From positions 372,001 through 436,000 of the forward strand of contig JADKBN010000002.1 of assembly GCA_016715065.1 (NCBI GenBank): a stretch of 64,000 nucleotides of DNA. The letters are read 5' to 3'. A program made the translations under genes and the position numbers. The DNA is from Fibrobacterota bacterium (GTDB lineage Bacteria > Fibrobacterota > Fibrobacteria > UBA5070). How positions within the stretch are numbered: the stretch's first letter is position 1; every line of letters begins with the position of its first letter. The notes beneath the pieces were generated by a model. The model saw only the letters and a program-made list of their open reading frames with translations. It was not told the origin of the DNA and ran no database searches. Shown in pieces: positions 8,785-19,359 of this stretch.

Positions 8785-11139
8785 ATGGACCATTCAGCGC
8801 ACAACAAGATCGTCTCCTTCATCTGGTCCATCGCCGACGATTGCCTGCGCGATGTGTTCGTGCGGGGCAAGTACCGCGATGTGATCCTGCCCATGTTCGT
8901 GCTGCGTCGACTGGATTGCCTGTTGGAGCCCACCAAGGAGGCTGTGCTCAAGGAAGATGATTTCCAGCGCAAGACCCTGGGGCTGGCCGATCCTGATCCT
9001 GCCGCATTGCGCGATGCTTCGGGGTACGTGTTCTACAACACGTCGCGGTTCACGCTGAGGTCGCTGCTGGGAAACCCCTCGCAGCTGGAAGCCAACCTCA
9101 AGAACTATCTGGATGGGTTTTCCGGGAACGTGAAGGAAATCGTCGAGAAGTTCGATGTGCGCAACCAGGTGCGCAAGATGGCGCAGTCCGACGTCCTGCA
9201 CGACGTGATCGAAAAGTTCGTGTCGGAGGAGGTCAACCTGGGACCCGAAGACCGCAAGGGCCCTGATGGACGCGTCCAACCGGGCTTGTCCAATTTGGGC
9301 ATGGGCTACGTGTTCGAAGAGTTGATCCGCAAGTTCAACGAAGAGAACAACGAAGAGGCGGGCGAGCACTTCACGCCGCGGGAAGTCATCAAGCTGATGA
9401 CGAACCTTGTGTTCATTCCGGTGAAAGATCGCTTGCCCAATCCGCTCACCATCTACGATCCCGCGTGCGGATCGGGTGGCATGCTCACCGAGTCGCAGGA
9501 CTTCGTGACGGATCCCGAGGGCGAGATCAAGGCCAAGGTGGGCGTGTACCTGTACGGGAAGGAAGTGAATCCGGAAACCTACGCCATCTGCAAATCCGAT
9601 ATGATGATCAAGGGAAACGACCCCGAGAACATCCTGTTCGGATCCACCCTGGCGACCAACGATTTTTCGGGGAAGCATTTCGACTTCATGCTCACCAATC
9701 CCCCGTACGGGAAATCGTGGAAGAGCGACCAGAAGGGGATCGTGGACGGCAAGGAGTTGTTGGACCACCGCTTCCAGGTCCATCTCACGGATTGGTCGGA
9801 GAACGAATGGAGCTGGGTTCCTGCGGTGCCGCGTTCGTCCGATGGACAACTTCTGTTCTTGATGGAAATGATCGACAAGATGAAGCGGCCATCCGATTCG
9901 CCCTCCGGGTCGCGGATCGCCTCGGTCCACAATGGATCAGCGTTGTTCACGGGCGATGCAGGAAGCGGCGAAAGCAACATCCGCCGACATATTTTGGAAA
10001 ACGACCTGTTGGAAGCCATCATCCAGCTTCCCAACAACCTGTTCTACAACACAGGGATCACCACGTACGTGTGGCTGCTGTCCAATCGCAAGGTGGAGTC
10101 GCGCAAAGGCAAGGTGCAGCTCATCGATGCCTCGGCTCTGTTCCAGAAACTGCGCAAGAACCTGGGTGCCAAGAACTGCGAGTTCAGTGACGATCATTTG
10201 CGTGAGATCACGCGTTTGTACCAGGAGATGCCCCATGACGGCATTTCCAAGGTGTTCCAGAATCGGGACTTCGGGTACTACAAGGCCACGGTGGAGCGCC
10301 CGCTGCGCTTGGCCTCGCAGTTTACGCCCGAACGACTTGCCACGCTGCGGTTCACGCCGGGCATGCAGGAAATCATGGAATGGGCGTACGGGAAGTACGG
10401 CGCCAAGGTGTACACCGACCTCAAATCCCACGCGGAGGCCATCGAGGCACATTTGGAACGGGAAGAAATCGCTCTTTCTCCCAAGAATCGCAAGGAACTC
10501 CTGAGCGAGAAGACCTGGTTGGCGCAGAAGCGGATCCTGGAGGTGGGTCAAAAACTGGCAGACGAGATCGGGTCTGCCGAACACCTCGATTACAACGCCT
10601 TCGAGTCGCTGGTCGACCGGGCCGAAATGCGGCTGAATTTGAATCTTTCCGCCCAGGAGCGCAAGCAGATCCTGAGTGCCGTGAGCTGGCGCGACGAGCG
10701 CGCCGCCAAGGTGGTCAAGAAGACCCACAAGCTTGCGGGCCCGAAACTGAAGGAGATCCTGAAGGAATTGGGAGCCACCGCCGAACAGCTTTGCGACCAT
10801 GGCTGGTGGCCTTCGGCCACGTCGGGCGAATACGTGGAGTACGAGCCCGACAGCGAATTGCGCGATACGGAGAACATCCCTTTGGACCGTGACCCCAAGG
10901 TCCCGGCGACCCAGGTGATCCACGGATACTTCCTGCGCGAGGTGCGTCCGCATGTGGATGACGCCTGGTTGGCATTGGACAAGACCGTGATCGGCTACGA
11001 GATCAGCTTCAACAAGTACTTCTACCAGCACAAGCCGCTGCGCAGCCTGGCAGAGGTCACCCGCGAGATCTTGCAGTTGGAATCCGAGACCGAAGGCCTG
11101 CTCAAGGAGCTGGTGCGGTTCGTGGGGGTGCAAGGGTGA
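8785..11139 (+). CDS. hsdM: Type I restriction-modification DNA methyltransferase subunit
   Basis: The 784-residue product has an HsdM N-terminal helical domain (about residues 5-160) followed by the N6-adenine methylase core. AdoMet-binding motif I (DPACGSGGML) starts at Asp225 and catalytic motif IV (NPPYG) at Asn305. It is longer than classic HsdM because of a helical C-terminal extension. The subunit methylates adenine within the site chosen by HsdS. The gene is intact, in contrast to its operon partners. The 243 bases upstream hold no other gene. The stop overlaps the next start (GTGA). Confidence 0.93.
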   Translation: MDHSAHNKIVSFIWSIADDCLRDVFVRGKYRDVILPMFVLRRLDCLLEPTKEAVLKEDDFQRKTLGLADPDPAALRDASGYVFYNTSRFTLRSLLGNPSQLEANLKNYLDGFSGNVKEIVEKFDVRNQVRKMAQSDVLHDVIEKFVSEEVNLGPEDRKGPDGRVQPGLSNLGMGYVFEELIRKFNEENNEEAGEHFTPREVIKLMTNLVFIPVKDRLPNPLTIYDPACGSGGMLTESQDFVTDPEGEIKAKVGVYLYGKEVNPETYAICKSDMMIKGNDPENILFGSTLATNDFSGKHFDFMLTNPPYGKSWKSDQKGIVDGKELLDHRFQVHLTDWSENEWSWVPAVPRSSDGQLLFLMEMIDKMKRPSDSPSGSRIASVHNGSALFTGDAGSGESNIRRHILENDLLEAIIQLPNNLFYNTGITTYVWLLSNRKVESRKGKVQLIDASALFQKLRKNLGAKNCEFSDDHLREITRLYQEMPHDGISKVFQNRDFGYYKATVERPLRLASQFTPERLATLRFTPGMQEIMEWAYGKYGAKVYTDLKSHAEAIEAHLEREEIALSPKNRKELLSEKTWLAQKRILEVGQKLADEIGSAEHLDYNAFESLVDRAEMRLNLNLSAQERKQILSAVSWRDERAAKVVKKTHKLAGPKLKEILKELGATAEQLCDHGWWPSATSGEYVEYEPDSELRDTENIPLDRDPKVPATQVIHGYFLREVRPHVDDAWLALDKTVIGYEISFNKYFYQHKPLRSLAEVTREILQLESETEGLLKELVRFVGVQG

Positions 11140-12282
11140 GCAGGAAACCGGTTCCTGTTTCCAAGGGAATACGGCGGGCCAGCGTCCCCATCGGCGCTTC
11201 GGCAGACCTGATGGGGCGTGTGGTCCGGATCTTGGAATCGGCGCAACACAGCCTCGTGCGGTCCGTCAACAGCCAGATGGTGGTCGCCTACTGGTTGATC
11301 GGACGCGAGATCGTCGAGGCTTTGCAGGGAGGTGGAGATCGTGCCGGATACGGTGATGGGCTTCTGGATGAGCTGTCCAGGCACCTGTCCGAACGCTTCG
11401 GACGGGGCTTTTCGACCACCAACCTCAAGAACTTCCGGCTGTTCTATCAGTCCTTCTCTCGTCGTGTTCCGGAGATTCGTCAGACGGTCTCTGACGAATC
11501 GCTCTTGGGGGAAGGTGCGCTGGAAGGGTTTTCGGCGGTGCTTTCGTGGTCGCACTACCTGTTCTTTGGTGGGGATCAAGCGCGCCGGAGAGAGGCGATT
11601 CTACGAGATCGAAGCGGCGAAGAACGAATGGTCGCTCTCTGAGCTGCGACGCCAGTTCGATGCCAGCCTGTTCGAACGGTTGGCCCTGAGCCGCAAGCCA
11701 AGCGACATCAAAGAGTTGGCCCGCAAGGGACAAATTCTGGAGAAGCCTCGCGACGTCTTGAAAGACCCGTACGTGTTGGAGTTCCTGGGGTTGGAGGCGC
11801 GCGCGAGCTATTCGGAGTCGGAGTTGGAAGCGGCGATCATCGACAAGATCGAACACTTCCTGTTGGAGCTGGGCAAGGGCTTCCTGTTCGAGGCCCGGCA
11901 GAAGCGATTCACCTTCGACGACGAGCACTTCTTTGTGGATCTGGTCTTCTACAACCGCCTGCTGCGCTGTTACGTGCTGATCGATCTCAAGATCGGGAAG
12001 TTGACGCACCAGAACCTGGGCCAGATGCAGATGTACGTGAACTACTTCGATCGCCACGTGAAGCGCGATCACGAAGCCCCCACCATCGGGATCATCCTGT
12101 GCCGCAAGAAAAACGACGCCCTGGTCGAGATCACCCTTCCCAAGGCGGCCAACATCCACGCCTCGGAATACCAGCTCTACCTGCCCAGCAAGGAAGAACT
12201 GCAGGAGCGCCTGGGGCAATGGCTCGCGGAAGCGGAGCATCCGACCGAACCCGTCGCCGCCACCAAGAAGCGGAGCCGGTAG
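11136..12282 (+). pseudogene. YhcG-type PDDEXK nuclease (DUF1016), frameshifted
   Basis: The first frame (11136-11642) gives the DUF1016 N-terminal part: SVNSQMVVAYWLIGREIVEA, then FSTTNLKNFRLFYQ and SWSHYLF. The rest (AGERRFYEIEAAKNEWSLSE, later the nuclease region DDEHFFVDLVFYNRLL and VLIDLKIGKLTHQNLGQM) lies in another frame ending at 12282. Dropping one T from 11564-11566 joins them into a protein of about 381 residues. The predicted PD-(D/E)XK core is the FVDLVFYN / LIDLKIG pair. Homologs often sit within type I restriction operons, as here between hsdM and hsdS. Confidence 0.87.
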
Positions 12283-13574
12283 ATGGAACGCTACGACAGC
12301 TACAAGGACAGCGGTGTGGACTGGCTGGGGGAGATCCCGGCGCATTGGTCGACCCTGCGGGCGAAATTTGTGTTTCGCGAAATTGATGATCGATCCGTTT
12401 CGGGCGATGAGGAGCTTCTTTCAGTTTCACACCTGACCGGCGTGACGCCTCGAAGCGAGAAGAACATCACGATGTTCATGGCGGAGGACTACACCGGTGC
12501 CAAGCTCTGTCACGAAGGCGATCTCGTCATCAATACCATGTGGGCGTGGATGGGGGCGTTGGGAGTGTCGCCGCTAGAAGGTATCGTAAGCCCGGCGTAC
12601 GGGGTCTATCGTCAACATCGCGATGGGTTGTTGCCGAAGTTCGCCGATTGGCTCTTTCGGACACCGGATTACGTGGCTGAGTACACACGGCGATCGACGG
12701 GAGTGAATTCGTCTCGTTTGCGCCTTTATCCGGACCAATTTTTGGATCTTCCGGTCCTTGTTCCGCCGCTCGAAGATCAAGAGCGCATCGTCGCGTTTCT
12801 GGACCAGAAGACGGCAGAAATTGACGCGGCCATCGCCAAGAAGGAGCGGCTGATCGAGTTGTTGCAGGAGCAGAAAAGCATCCTGATCAACCAAGCCGTC
12901 ACCCGTGGCCTGAATCCCGACGTTCCCCTGCGTGACAGCGGTATAGAATGGCTTGGACAAATTCCGGCGCACTGGGGAATTAAAAAATTCAAGTTCTGTG
13001 TCAAAAAAGTTGTGGGTGGCGCAACTCCGTTTATGGGGAACCAGAATTATTGGAATGGTGAGATCCCTTGGGTTTCACCAAAAGACATGGGAGAAAGACG
13101 CATCGTTGATTCGGAGATGAAAGTCACCCTGGCAGGCGCGAAAAGAGCAAACTTGGAGATTTTGCCTCAAAAAACATTTGTTTTTGTGGCACGGTCTGGA
13201 GTGTTGAGAAACAGAATTCCTACCGCAATTACGGAGATTCCGGTGACCTTGAATCAAGACGTGAAGGGCGTTTTCCAAGATTTGATTTCGTCTGATTACA
13301 TGCAATTCATGTTTGATGGGTTTCAAAATGACCTGCTTTTCCGGTGACAAAAGTTGGCGCCACAGTCGAGAGCATTGAAATGCATGACCTTATGAATCTT
13401 GAAATACCATTCCCGAAGAAGAAGGAAGAACAAGCACAGTTATGCAATTTCTGTCGTGAAGTATCAACCAAAGTCGAAAAAATTTTAGCTGCTGAATCAT
13501 CTGAAATCGAAGCTCTTCGTCAGCTTCAATCCATCCTCATCGCCTCCGCCGTCACCGGAAAAATCAAGGTCTAA
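12283..13574 (+). pseudogene. hsdS: Type I restriction specificity subunit, frameshifted in the last fifth
   Basis: The first frame (12283-13347) has the usual two-half design. Each target recognition domain opens with a near-identical element (DSGVDWLGEIPAHW and DSGIEWLGQIPAHW). The first is followed by a conserved helix (PPLEDQERIVAFLDQKTAEI and onward). The second recognition domain (about 12990-13500) is visibly more AT-rich than the neighbours, as expected for exchangeable specificity domains. The matching second helix (EIEALRQLQSILIASAVTGK) is in another frame ending at 13574; one added base near 13341-13344 restores it. The start ATG follows the preceding TAG directly. Confidence 0.88.
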
Positions 13575-13584
13575 GGAGAATCTC

Positions 13585-13610
13585 CCCGCCATGACCAGCC
13601 AGACCAACGA
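13585..13610 (+). repeat. 26-bp direct repeat, left copy (remnant of an hsdR start)
   Basis: These 26 bases are identical to 14931-14956, where they span the hsdR start codon. The left copy retains an ATG (13591) and the first codons of hsdR (MTSQTN), then diverges and stops at 13696-13698 after 35 codons. The two copies bracket a two-gene insert, which suggests insertion into or duplication of the hsdR 5' end. Confidence 0.85.
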
Positions 13611-13618
13611 CGCAGTGC

Positions 13619-13646
13619 TTGAATCGGCTCGAAAGCCAGCCATAAT
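13619..13646 (+). promoter_or_regulatory. Possible promoter for the DUF cassette
   Basis: TTGAAT (13619-13624) and CATAAT (13641-13646) are separated by 16 bases, close to a sigma-70-type -35/-10 pair. The sequence is in the AT-rich gap before the 13702 gene. This is pattern matching only. Confidence 0.35.
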
Positions 13647-13701
13647 CAGCTTTATATCTTGCTCCCCACGCCCGTCCCACCCGTCACTGGGGTCCTGAAC
13701 C

Positions 13702-14160
13702 ATGAGCTTGCCACAAACTGAATTTGAAGCCCTGATCAACGATGAATCCAAACGCATCGATGGCGACATCGTATGGACTGAGGATGAGGATCATTCACCC
13801 AGTCGAGAGTTTCGAGCGGAGATCGGATCCGAGGCAGGCTGGCCTCTCTTTTTGAAGGGGAGCTATAATCCGCTGCTTCCGGCGCTGACCTATGCCGTGA
13901 TTCATCGGGCGGCAGGCCGGATCTACGCTCTCGATTTGGGGAAGGATCACCGCAACCCCCAGAACACTCAGCTTGGCGAAAAGCACAAGCACCGCTGGAC
14001 CGAGCAATTCCGTGACAAAGAGGCCTATGTGCCTCCCGACATCACGCATCCAGCGGACGATCCGGTTGCGGTCTGGAAGCAGTTCTGCGTGGAAGCGAAG
14101 ATCGCACATCACGGAACGATGCAGCCGCCGCCACCTTTTTCAGGAGACCTTTTCCTATGA
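13702..14160 (+). CDS. Hypothetical protein, first gene of an insert in the restriction operon
   Basis: The 152-residue protein has no signal peptide or membrane segment. It contains a charged, histidine-rich middle (LGKDHRNPQNT, then EKHKHRWTEQF) that loosely recalls the DUF6978 type of small protein, but I cannot confirm a family. Its last codons overlap the start of the DUF1828/DUF1829 gene by four bases (ATGA), so the two are translationally coupled. The coupling, and the location between hsdS and hsdR inside a direct repeat, suggest a two-component accessory or defence module. Confidence 0.7.
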   Translation: MSLPQTEFEALINDESKRIDGDIVWTEDEDHSPSREFRAEIGSEAGWPLFLKGSYNPLLPALTYAVIHRAAGRIYALDLGKDHRNPQNTQLGEKHKHRWTEQFRDKEAYVPPDITHPADDPVAVWKQFCVEAKIAHHGTMQPPPPFSGDLFL

Positions 14161-14929
14161 GCCTTGCAGACCTTTGCCAGCGCTTGAATGCCGAAATCGG
14201 TGGCTTGTTCTCCTGCGAAATCCAAGGGGATCATCTGCGGCTTCGGACCCCTTATCTGTATCCGGACGGTGACAATATCGACCTGTTCTTCCGAGAGCAG
14301 GAAGGAATCGTCATGGTTTCGGATTTCAGAAACGACGGTGGCTTCGCATGCAAACCGCCTCCTTCCGGCGATCGCCCAAGCAAAGATCACTGATAGACGA
14401 TATTTGTCTGACATTGAACATCGAGTTCTACAAGGGCGTTCTGGTTGCCCGGTGCCGCGCCGACGAGAATTTTGCGAACGTGGTCACGCGTGTCTCACAG
14501 GCTGCGCTGCGAGTGTCTGATCTCTGGTTCACGTTCCGAAATCGCTTGGTGGAATCGTTGAACGACGAGGTCGCAGAATTTTTCACCGAAAAGAAGATTT
14601 CCTTCGAGCGTGGCGAGAAGATTCCGGGGCGTTCTGGCAAGATCTGGACTCCGGATTTCCACGTTCGAACGCCACGAAAAAGTTCGCTGGTTTGTGTGCT
14701 TAGCACGGGCAGCCGATCTGCTGCACGCAGCATCGTGAGCCAGGTCTACACTTCGTATTCCGACCTCAACCACCTCATCGTGGGGGCTGAAGCCTTTCAG
14801 TTCGTTTCCTTGTTCGACGACACGTCCGATGTATGGAGCGAAGAGGATTTTCGGCTAGCCGAACAGATATCCACCGTTTCGCGCTGGTCGGCTCCGGATC
14901 AGTTGTTGAGCTATCTGGAAGCGGCCTGA
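14157..14929 (+). pseudogene. DUF1828/DUF1829 protein, frameshifted
   Basis: The N-terminal frame (14157-14393) shows LRTPYLYPDGDNIDLFF followed by VMVSDFRNDGG, matching DUF1828. The continuation (RSPKQRSLIDDICLTLNIEF, then DEVAEFFTEKKISFERG and TPDFHVRTPRK) matches the DUF1829 part and is in the frame that ends at 14929. One missing base near 14347-14350 accounts for the break; corrected length is about 257 residues. These domains have no established activity. The gene ends seven bases before hsdR. Confidence 0.75.
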
Positions 14930-14930
14930 G

Positions 14931-14956
14931 CCCGCCATGACCAGCCAGACCAACGA
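14931..14956 (+). repeat. 26-bp direct repeat, right copy (at the hsdR start)
   Basis: Identical to 13585-13610; this copy contains the functional hsdR start ATG at 14937. Confidence 0.85.
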
Positions 14957-17878
14957 AGCCGCGCTCGAAGCCTTGATCGAAAAGGCCTTGGTGCGCGATG
15001 GATACGTCCAAGGCGTTCCCGCAGATTTTGACCGCGAGTTCGCCATCGATCGTGTGCAGTTCTGGGGCTTTCTGGAAGCCACTCAATCCCGCGAACTGGA
15101 CAAGCTGCGGGGTCGCCCCAATTGGCAACGCTTGGTGCTGGAGAGGCTGGCCAAGAAGATCAAGAAGGATTCGGTACTGGCGGTGCTCAAGAAGGGGCTG
15201 GATATCGATGATGCCCACTTGGATCTGCTGTACCGGCTCCCTACAACGACTTGAATCCGGAAGTGATGGCGCGGTTCGAGGCCAATCGATTCGGTGTCAG
15301 CCGGCAGGTGCATTTCTCCGAGACCGACACGCTCAAGTCGGTGGACATGGTCTTGTTCGTGAACGGTTTGGCGCTGGCCACGCTGGAGATCAAGAATCCC
15401 TGGACCGGACAGAATGTGTACCACGCGATCAAGCAGTACCGCAACGATCGCGATCCGGCGGAGCCCTTGTTTCCAGTTCGGACGCTGCCTGGTGCACTTT
15501 GCCGTGGACCCCGACGAAGTCGCCATGTGCACCGAGTTGGCGGGTCCTGGAAGCAACTCCTGCCCTTCAACAAGGGCTTTCGCGACAGGAAGGAAACCCG
15601 CCCAACCCCAACGGCCCCAAGAGCGCCTACCTGTGGGAAGATGTGCTCTCGCGGCGCAATCTGACGAATATTATCGAGCAGTTCGCCAAGTACACCATCG
15701 AGGAAGAACAAGAAGACCCAGAAGGAAGAGCGCCACCTGGTGTTCCCGCGCTACCACCAGCTGGATGTGGTCCGTGGAATCCTGCAAGACGCCCAGCAGG
15801 GCTTGGGTCGCACCTATCTGGTGCAGCATTCGGCGGGTTCGGGCAAATCCAATTCCATCACGTGGCTCGCCTACCAATTGGTGGAGCCGTACGACCCCAC
15901 CGGCACGCGCAACGTGTTCGATTCGGTGGTGGTGGTCCCGGATCGCCGCGTGCTGGACACCCAGCTCAAGGACAACATCCGACTCTTTTCCGAGACCAAG
16001 AACATCGTGGCCCACGCCGAAAGCGCCGCCGAGCTCAAGAGCCACCTGGAACTGGGCGAAGATCATCATCACCACGGTCCAGAAATTCCCCTGGATCCAC
16101 GATGCGGTGTGCGACCTCACCGATCGGTCGTTCGCGGTCATCATCGACGAGGCTCACAGTTCCCAAAGCGGAAGCGCCTCGGACAAGCTCAACCGAACGC
16201 TCGGTGCCGAAGACGAAGAAGAGCCCGAAGATCTCCAGGACAAGATCCTGGCGGCGATGAAGGCTCGCCAGATGAGCAAGAACGCGAGCTATTTCGCGTT
16301 CACGGCCACCCAAAGCCCGCCACGCTGGAAAAGTTCGGCAGACAAAATTCGGAAGGCAAGTTCAAGCCGTTCCATCTCTATTCGATGAAGCAGGCCATCG
16401 AAGAAGGCTTCATCCTCGATGTGCTGGAGAAGTACACCACCTACCACAGCTACTACGAGCTGCAGAAGTCGGTGCAGGACAATCCTCTCTTCGATACCGC
16501 CAAGGCCCAGAAGAAGCTCAAGTCCTTCGTGGAAGCGTCGCCGCGCACCATCGAGGTCAAGGCCAAGATCATGGTGGAGCACTTCCTGGAAAGCGTGTGG
16601 AAGTCCCGCAAGCTCAAGGGCAAGGCCAAGGCGATGGTGGTCACGCGCAACATCGAGTGCGCCATCCTCTATTACTTCGCAATCCGCGACGCCCTGAAGG
16701 AATCGAGCGCGCCGTTTCAGGCGCTGGTGGCGTTCTCGGGCGAGAAAACCCTCAAAGGCGTTTCCTACACCGAAGACTCCCTCAACGGCATCGGCGCCCG
16801 CGACTTGCCCGAACAATTCGAGACCGATGATTTCAAGATCCTGGTGGTGGCCAACAAGTACCTGACGGGGTTCGATCAGCCCTTGCTGCACACGATGTAC
16901 GTGGACAAAAAACTGCAGGGCGTGTTGGCCGTGCAGGCGCTGTCGCGGTTGAATCGCTGCAACTGGAAGCAGGACAAACGCGACACCTTCGTGCTGGACT
17001 TCCACAACAGCGTGGACGAAATCAAAAAGGCCTTCGATCCGTTCTACCTCCACCACGCTGTCGCAGCCCACCGATGTGAACGTGCTCCACGACCTCGGGA
17101 CGCGCTGGACGCTTTCGGGATCTACAAGTGGGCGAGGTGGTGCATTACAATGAACGCTTCTTCGCCGGGGCCGAGGCCCGACGAGCTGCATCCGATCATC
17201 GATGTGGTGGTGGCGCGGTTCGATGCGGATCTAGCCGACGAACAGCGCATCGATTTCAAGATCAAGGCCAAGCAGTTCGTGAAGATCTACGCGCAGGTGG
17301 CGGCCATCCTGCCGTTCCAGAACGTGCATTGGGAAATGCTGCATTGGTTCCTCAAGTTCCTGATCCCCAAGCTCAAGGTGAAGGATCCGGACCAGGACAA
17401 GCTCGACGAACTGCTGGACAGCGTGGATCTGTCTACCTACGGCCTGGAGCGTTCGCGTCTGGACATGAAGATCGAGCTCGACGCCGCCGAGGCGGTGGTC
17501 GATCCGCAGAACCCGAACGTGCGAGGCGCCCACATGGGGCCGGGTGACAAGGATCCCTTGGATGAGATCATCCAAGCGTTCAACGAGCGGTTCTTCGCGG
17601 GTTGGGAAGCCACTCCCGAAGAACAACGGGTGAAGTTCCTGAACATCGCCCGCCATGTGGTGAATCAGCCGGAATTTGTCGACCAGGTGGCTGGCAATCC
17701 CGATGCGCAGAACCGCGACCTGGCCTTGACGCGCCTGATTCAGCTGGCCATCACGCAGGAGCGCCGCAAGGAGCTGGAGCTGTACAAGAAGTACGCCTCG
17801 GATCCCGACTTCAAACGAGCGTTTGACGCGACCATCGCGCGCCTGGTGATGCTGAAGCCTCCGGATCTGGCGGCGTGA
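14937..17878 (+). pseudogene. hsdR: Type I restriction endonuclease subunit R, broken by many frameshifts
   Basis: Pieces of one HsdR protein are readable in all three forward frames: the N-terminal nuclease region with TLEIKNPW (about 15390), Walker A HSAGSGKSNS (about 15830-15855), the DEAH box IIDEAHSS (about 16141-16160), FAFTAT (about 16290) and the helicase C-terminal part (KYLTGFDQPLLHTMYVDKKL, about 16855). I count about ten frame changes, near 15238, 15472, 15545, 15590, 15710, 16062, 16315, 17045, 17095, 17130 and 17175. Residues between breaks are well conserved, so the breaks are recent or are sequence errors. If real, DNA cleavage by this system is lost while methylation could persist. 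Confidence 0.85.
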
Positions 17879-17883
17879 ATCAC

Positions 17884-17947
17884 TTCGGGTCACATTCCCC
17901 GAAAGCCTGTCCTGAGCTTGTCGAAGGGCTTGCTTCGGTGACCCGAA
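17884..17947. repeat. Hairpin after hsdR containing a REP-like sequence
   Basis: TTCGGGTCAC (17884-17893) pairs exactly with GTGACCCGAA (17938-17947). Between them lies CCTGAGCTTGTCGAAGG, a sequence I recognise as a common intergenic repeat in many bacterial genomes. There is no T-tract. It sits between the converging hsdR and SEC-C genes. Confidence 0.6.
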
Positions 17948-18006
17948 ATCGCTGGCCAAGAAAATAACCCGCAGCTTGCTGTGGGGTGGTTTATTCCCGC
18001 CGCCGC

Positions 18007-19359
18007 CTACCCCCTCCCTCGCACCCCCGCCTCGCCCAGAAGCCAGGATAGATCCACAGACTTTCGCTTCTGGTCGCGGGCCATGCGGTTTTCCTGGGCC
18101 TGGTAGGATCTGACCAGTTCGGCCACCTGGGCCTCGCCGCGCTCGGTGCGGGCGCATTGGCGGGGTGTCTGGTTTCCCAGCGCGGGGATCTGCGTGTCCG
18201 CCCAGTCGTGGTAGAGATGGGTGCGGTACATCTTGTCCATGAAGTCGGGCGAGAGGATCTCCGCGAGCTCCAGGGGGAGTCCCGTGTCTTCGCGTCCGGC
18301 AGCCTCCTCGATCTTGTCTTCGGGGTTTTCGAGCTTGCGCGAGGTGAAGCGCAGCCAGTTTCCGGCCCGTTCCTTGAGCCAAGCGCGGTTGTCGTTGGCC
18401 GCCTCGCGGCTTCGCGAATGGACTTCCAGCACCATCTTTCCCCGGACCTCGAAAACTTCGACCTGGCCAAGAGATCGGCGCACACCGCCCGCACGCTCCT
18501 GGAATCGGATGAATGATCCTTCTTCCTTCGGGTTGGCGTCCAATTCTCGGCTCGATCCCAACCATCTATCCAGGGATTTTGGATCGGTCACGGAAAACCT
18601 GTCGCGCACGAATTCCATTTGCCCGCCCGTGGCGGCATCCACCAGTTGCGGCCTGGGCTGTGGCAGCGTGCAGGCGCGGACGAACTCCCGCACGAGGGAA
18701 ACCTCCAGCGCTTCCCGCGGACCGCTTGCTTGCAGATCCACGATCTTCCGGTTTCCCTGTCGGATCCTTTCGGACATGATCTCGGTGACCCGGAACAGGT
18801 GTGAGAGGGTGGGCTGGTTCAAGTCGCGGAGCACTCGGGCGGCGACCTTCTCCATGGGGACCAGTTCCTCGGACGCCGAGCGCTCCACCACCCGGGTGGT
18901 TTCGCCGGTCTCGGCGTCTTCCAGCACCAAGCCGTCGCCGGGGAAGACTTCCAGAACGTTGTAGGCCCGCAGGAAATGGGAAGCCATTTCCTCCATGTAC
19001 CGGGATTGGGCGATGGACAATCGCGAGGCGAGCTTGCGTCCCCATCCCTCTCGAGCCAGCTGAGCGATCGACGCCTCGGTGATCACGGAGGTGATGGAAT
19101 CAAAATGATCCGGGTCGCGGCGCGACAATTCCTGGAAGGGCGCGATGCAGTCGGGTGTGATCAGCCGTTCGTGCGCCTGGAACAAGGGCTCGGAAGCGAA
19201 GCGTTCGAGGAGATTGAGGAGTCCGGGGAGGTCCCGGTCTTCGATGGAAGCTGCCTGTGCGGTTTTGGACGCGGCTTGAATTCCCGCGTCCTTCTCCAAG
19301 CAGCACTTCTTGTATTTGCGTCCGCTGCCGCAGGGGCAGGGATCGTTTCGTTCCGCCAC
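18007..19359 (-). CDS. SEC-C motif protein
   Basis: The preferred start is GTG 19359, preceded by GGAAAGG and leading straight into AERNDPCPCGSGRKYKKCC, the SEC-C zinc motif, at residues 3-21. A longer frame from 19428 exists but adds 23 non-typical residues. The remaining 430 residues are mostly alpha-helical and charged, with no recognised catalytic motif. SEC-C ends bind zinc and often mediate protein or ribosome contacts. The gene is divergent from the SWIM/SNF2 helicase gene. Two fragments of a second copy of this gene flank that helicase (19537-19563 and 23172-23272). Confidence 0.8.
   Translation of the reverse strand: MAERNDPCPCGSGRKYKKCCLEKDAGIQAASKTAQAASIEDRDLPGLLNLLERFASEPLFQAHERLITPDCIAPFQELSRRDPDHFDSITSVITEASIAQLAREGWGRKLASRLSIAQSRYMEEMASHFLRAYNVLEVFPGDGLVLEDAETGETTRVVERSASEELVPMEKVAARVLRDLNQPTLSHLFRVTEIMSERIRQGNRKIVDLQASGPREALEVSLVREFVRACTLPQPRPQLVDAATGGQMEFVRDRFSVTDPKSLDRWLGSSRELDANPKEEGSFIRFQERAGGVRRSLGQVEVFEVRGKMVLEVHSRSREAANDNRAWLKERAGNWLRFTSRKLENPEDKIEEAAGREDTGLPLELAEILSPDFMDKMYRTHLYHDWADTQIPALGNQTPRQCARTERGEAQVAELVRSYQAQENRMARDQKRKSVDLSWLLGEAGVRGRG

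Noticed and set aside
13591..13698. Small gene of 35 codons after hsdS
   Set aside because: Its first codons copy the hsdR start and the rest has no family pattern; better explained as a duplicated remnant.
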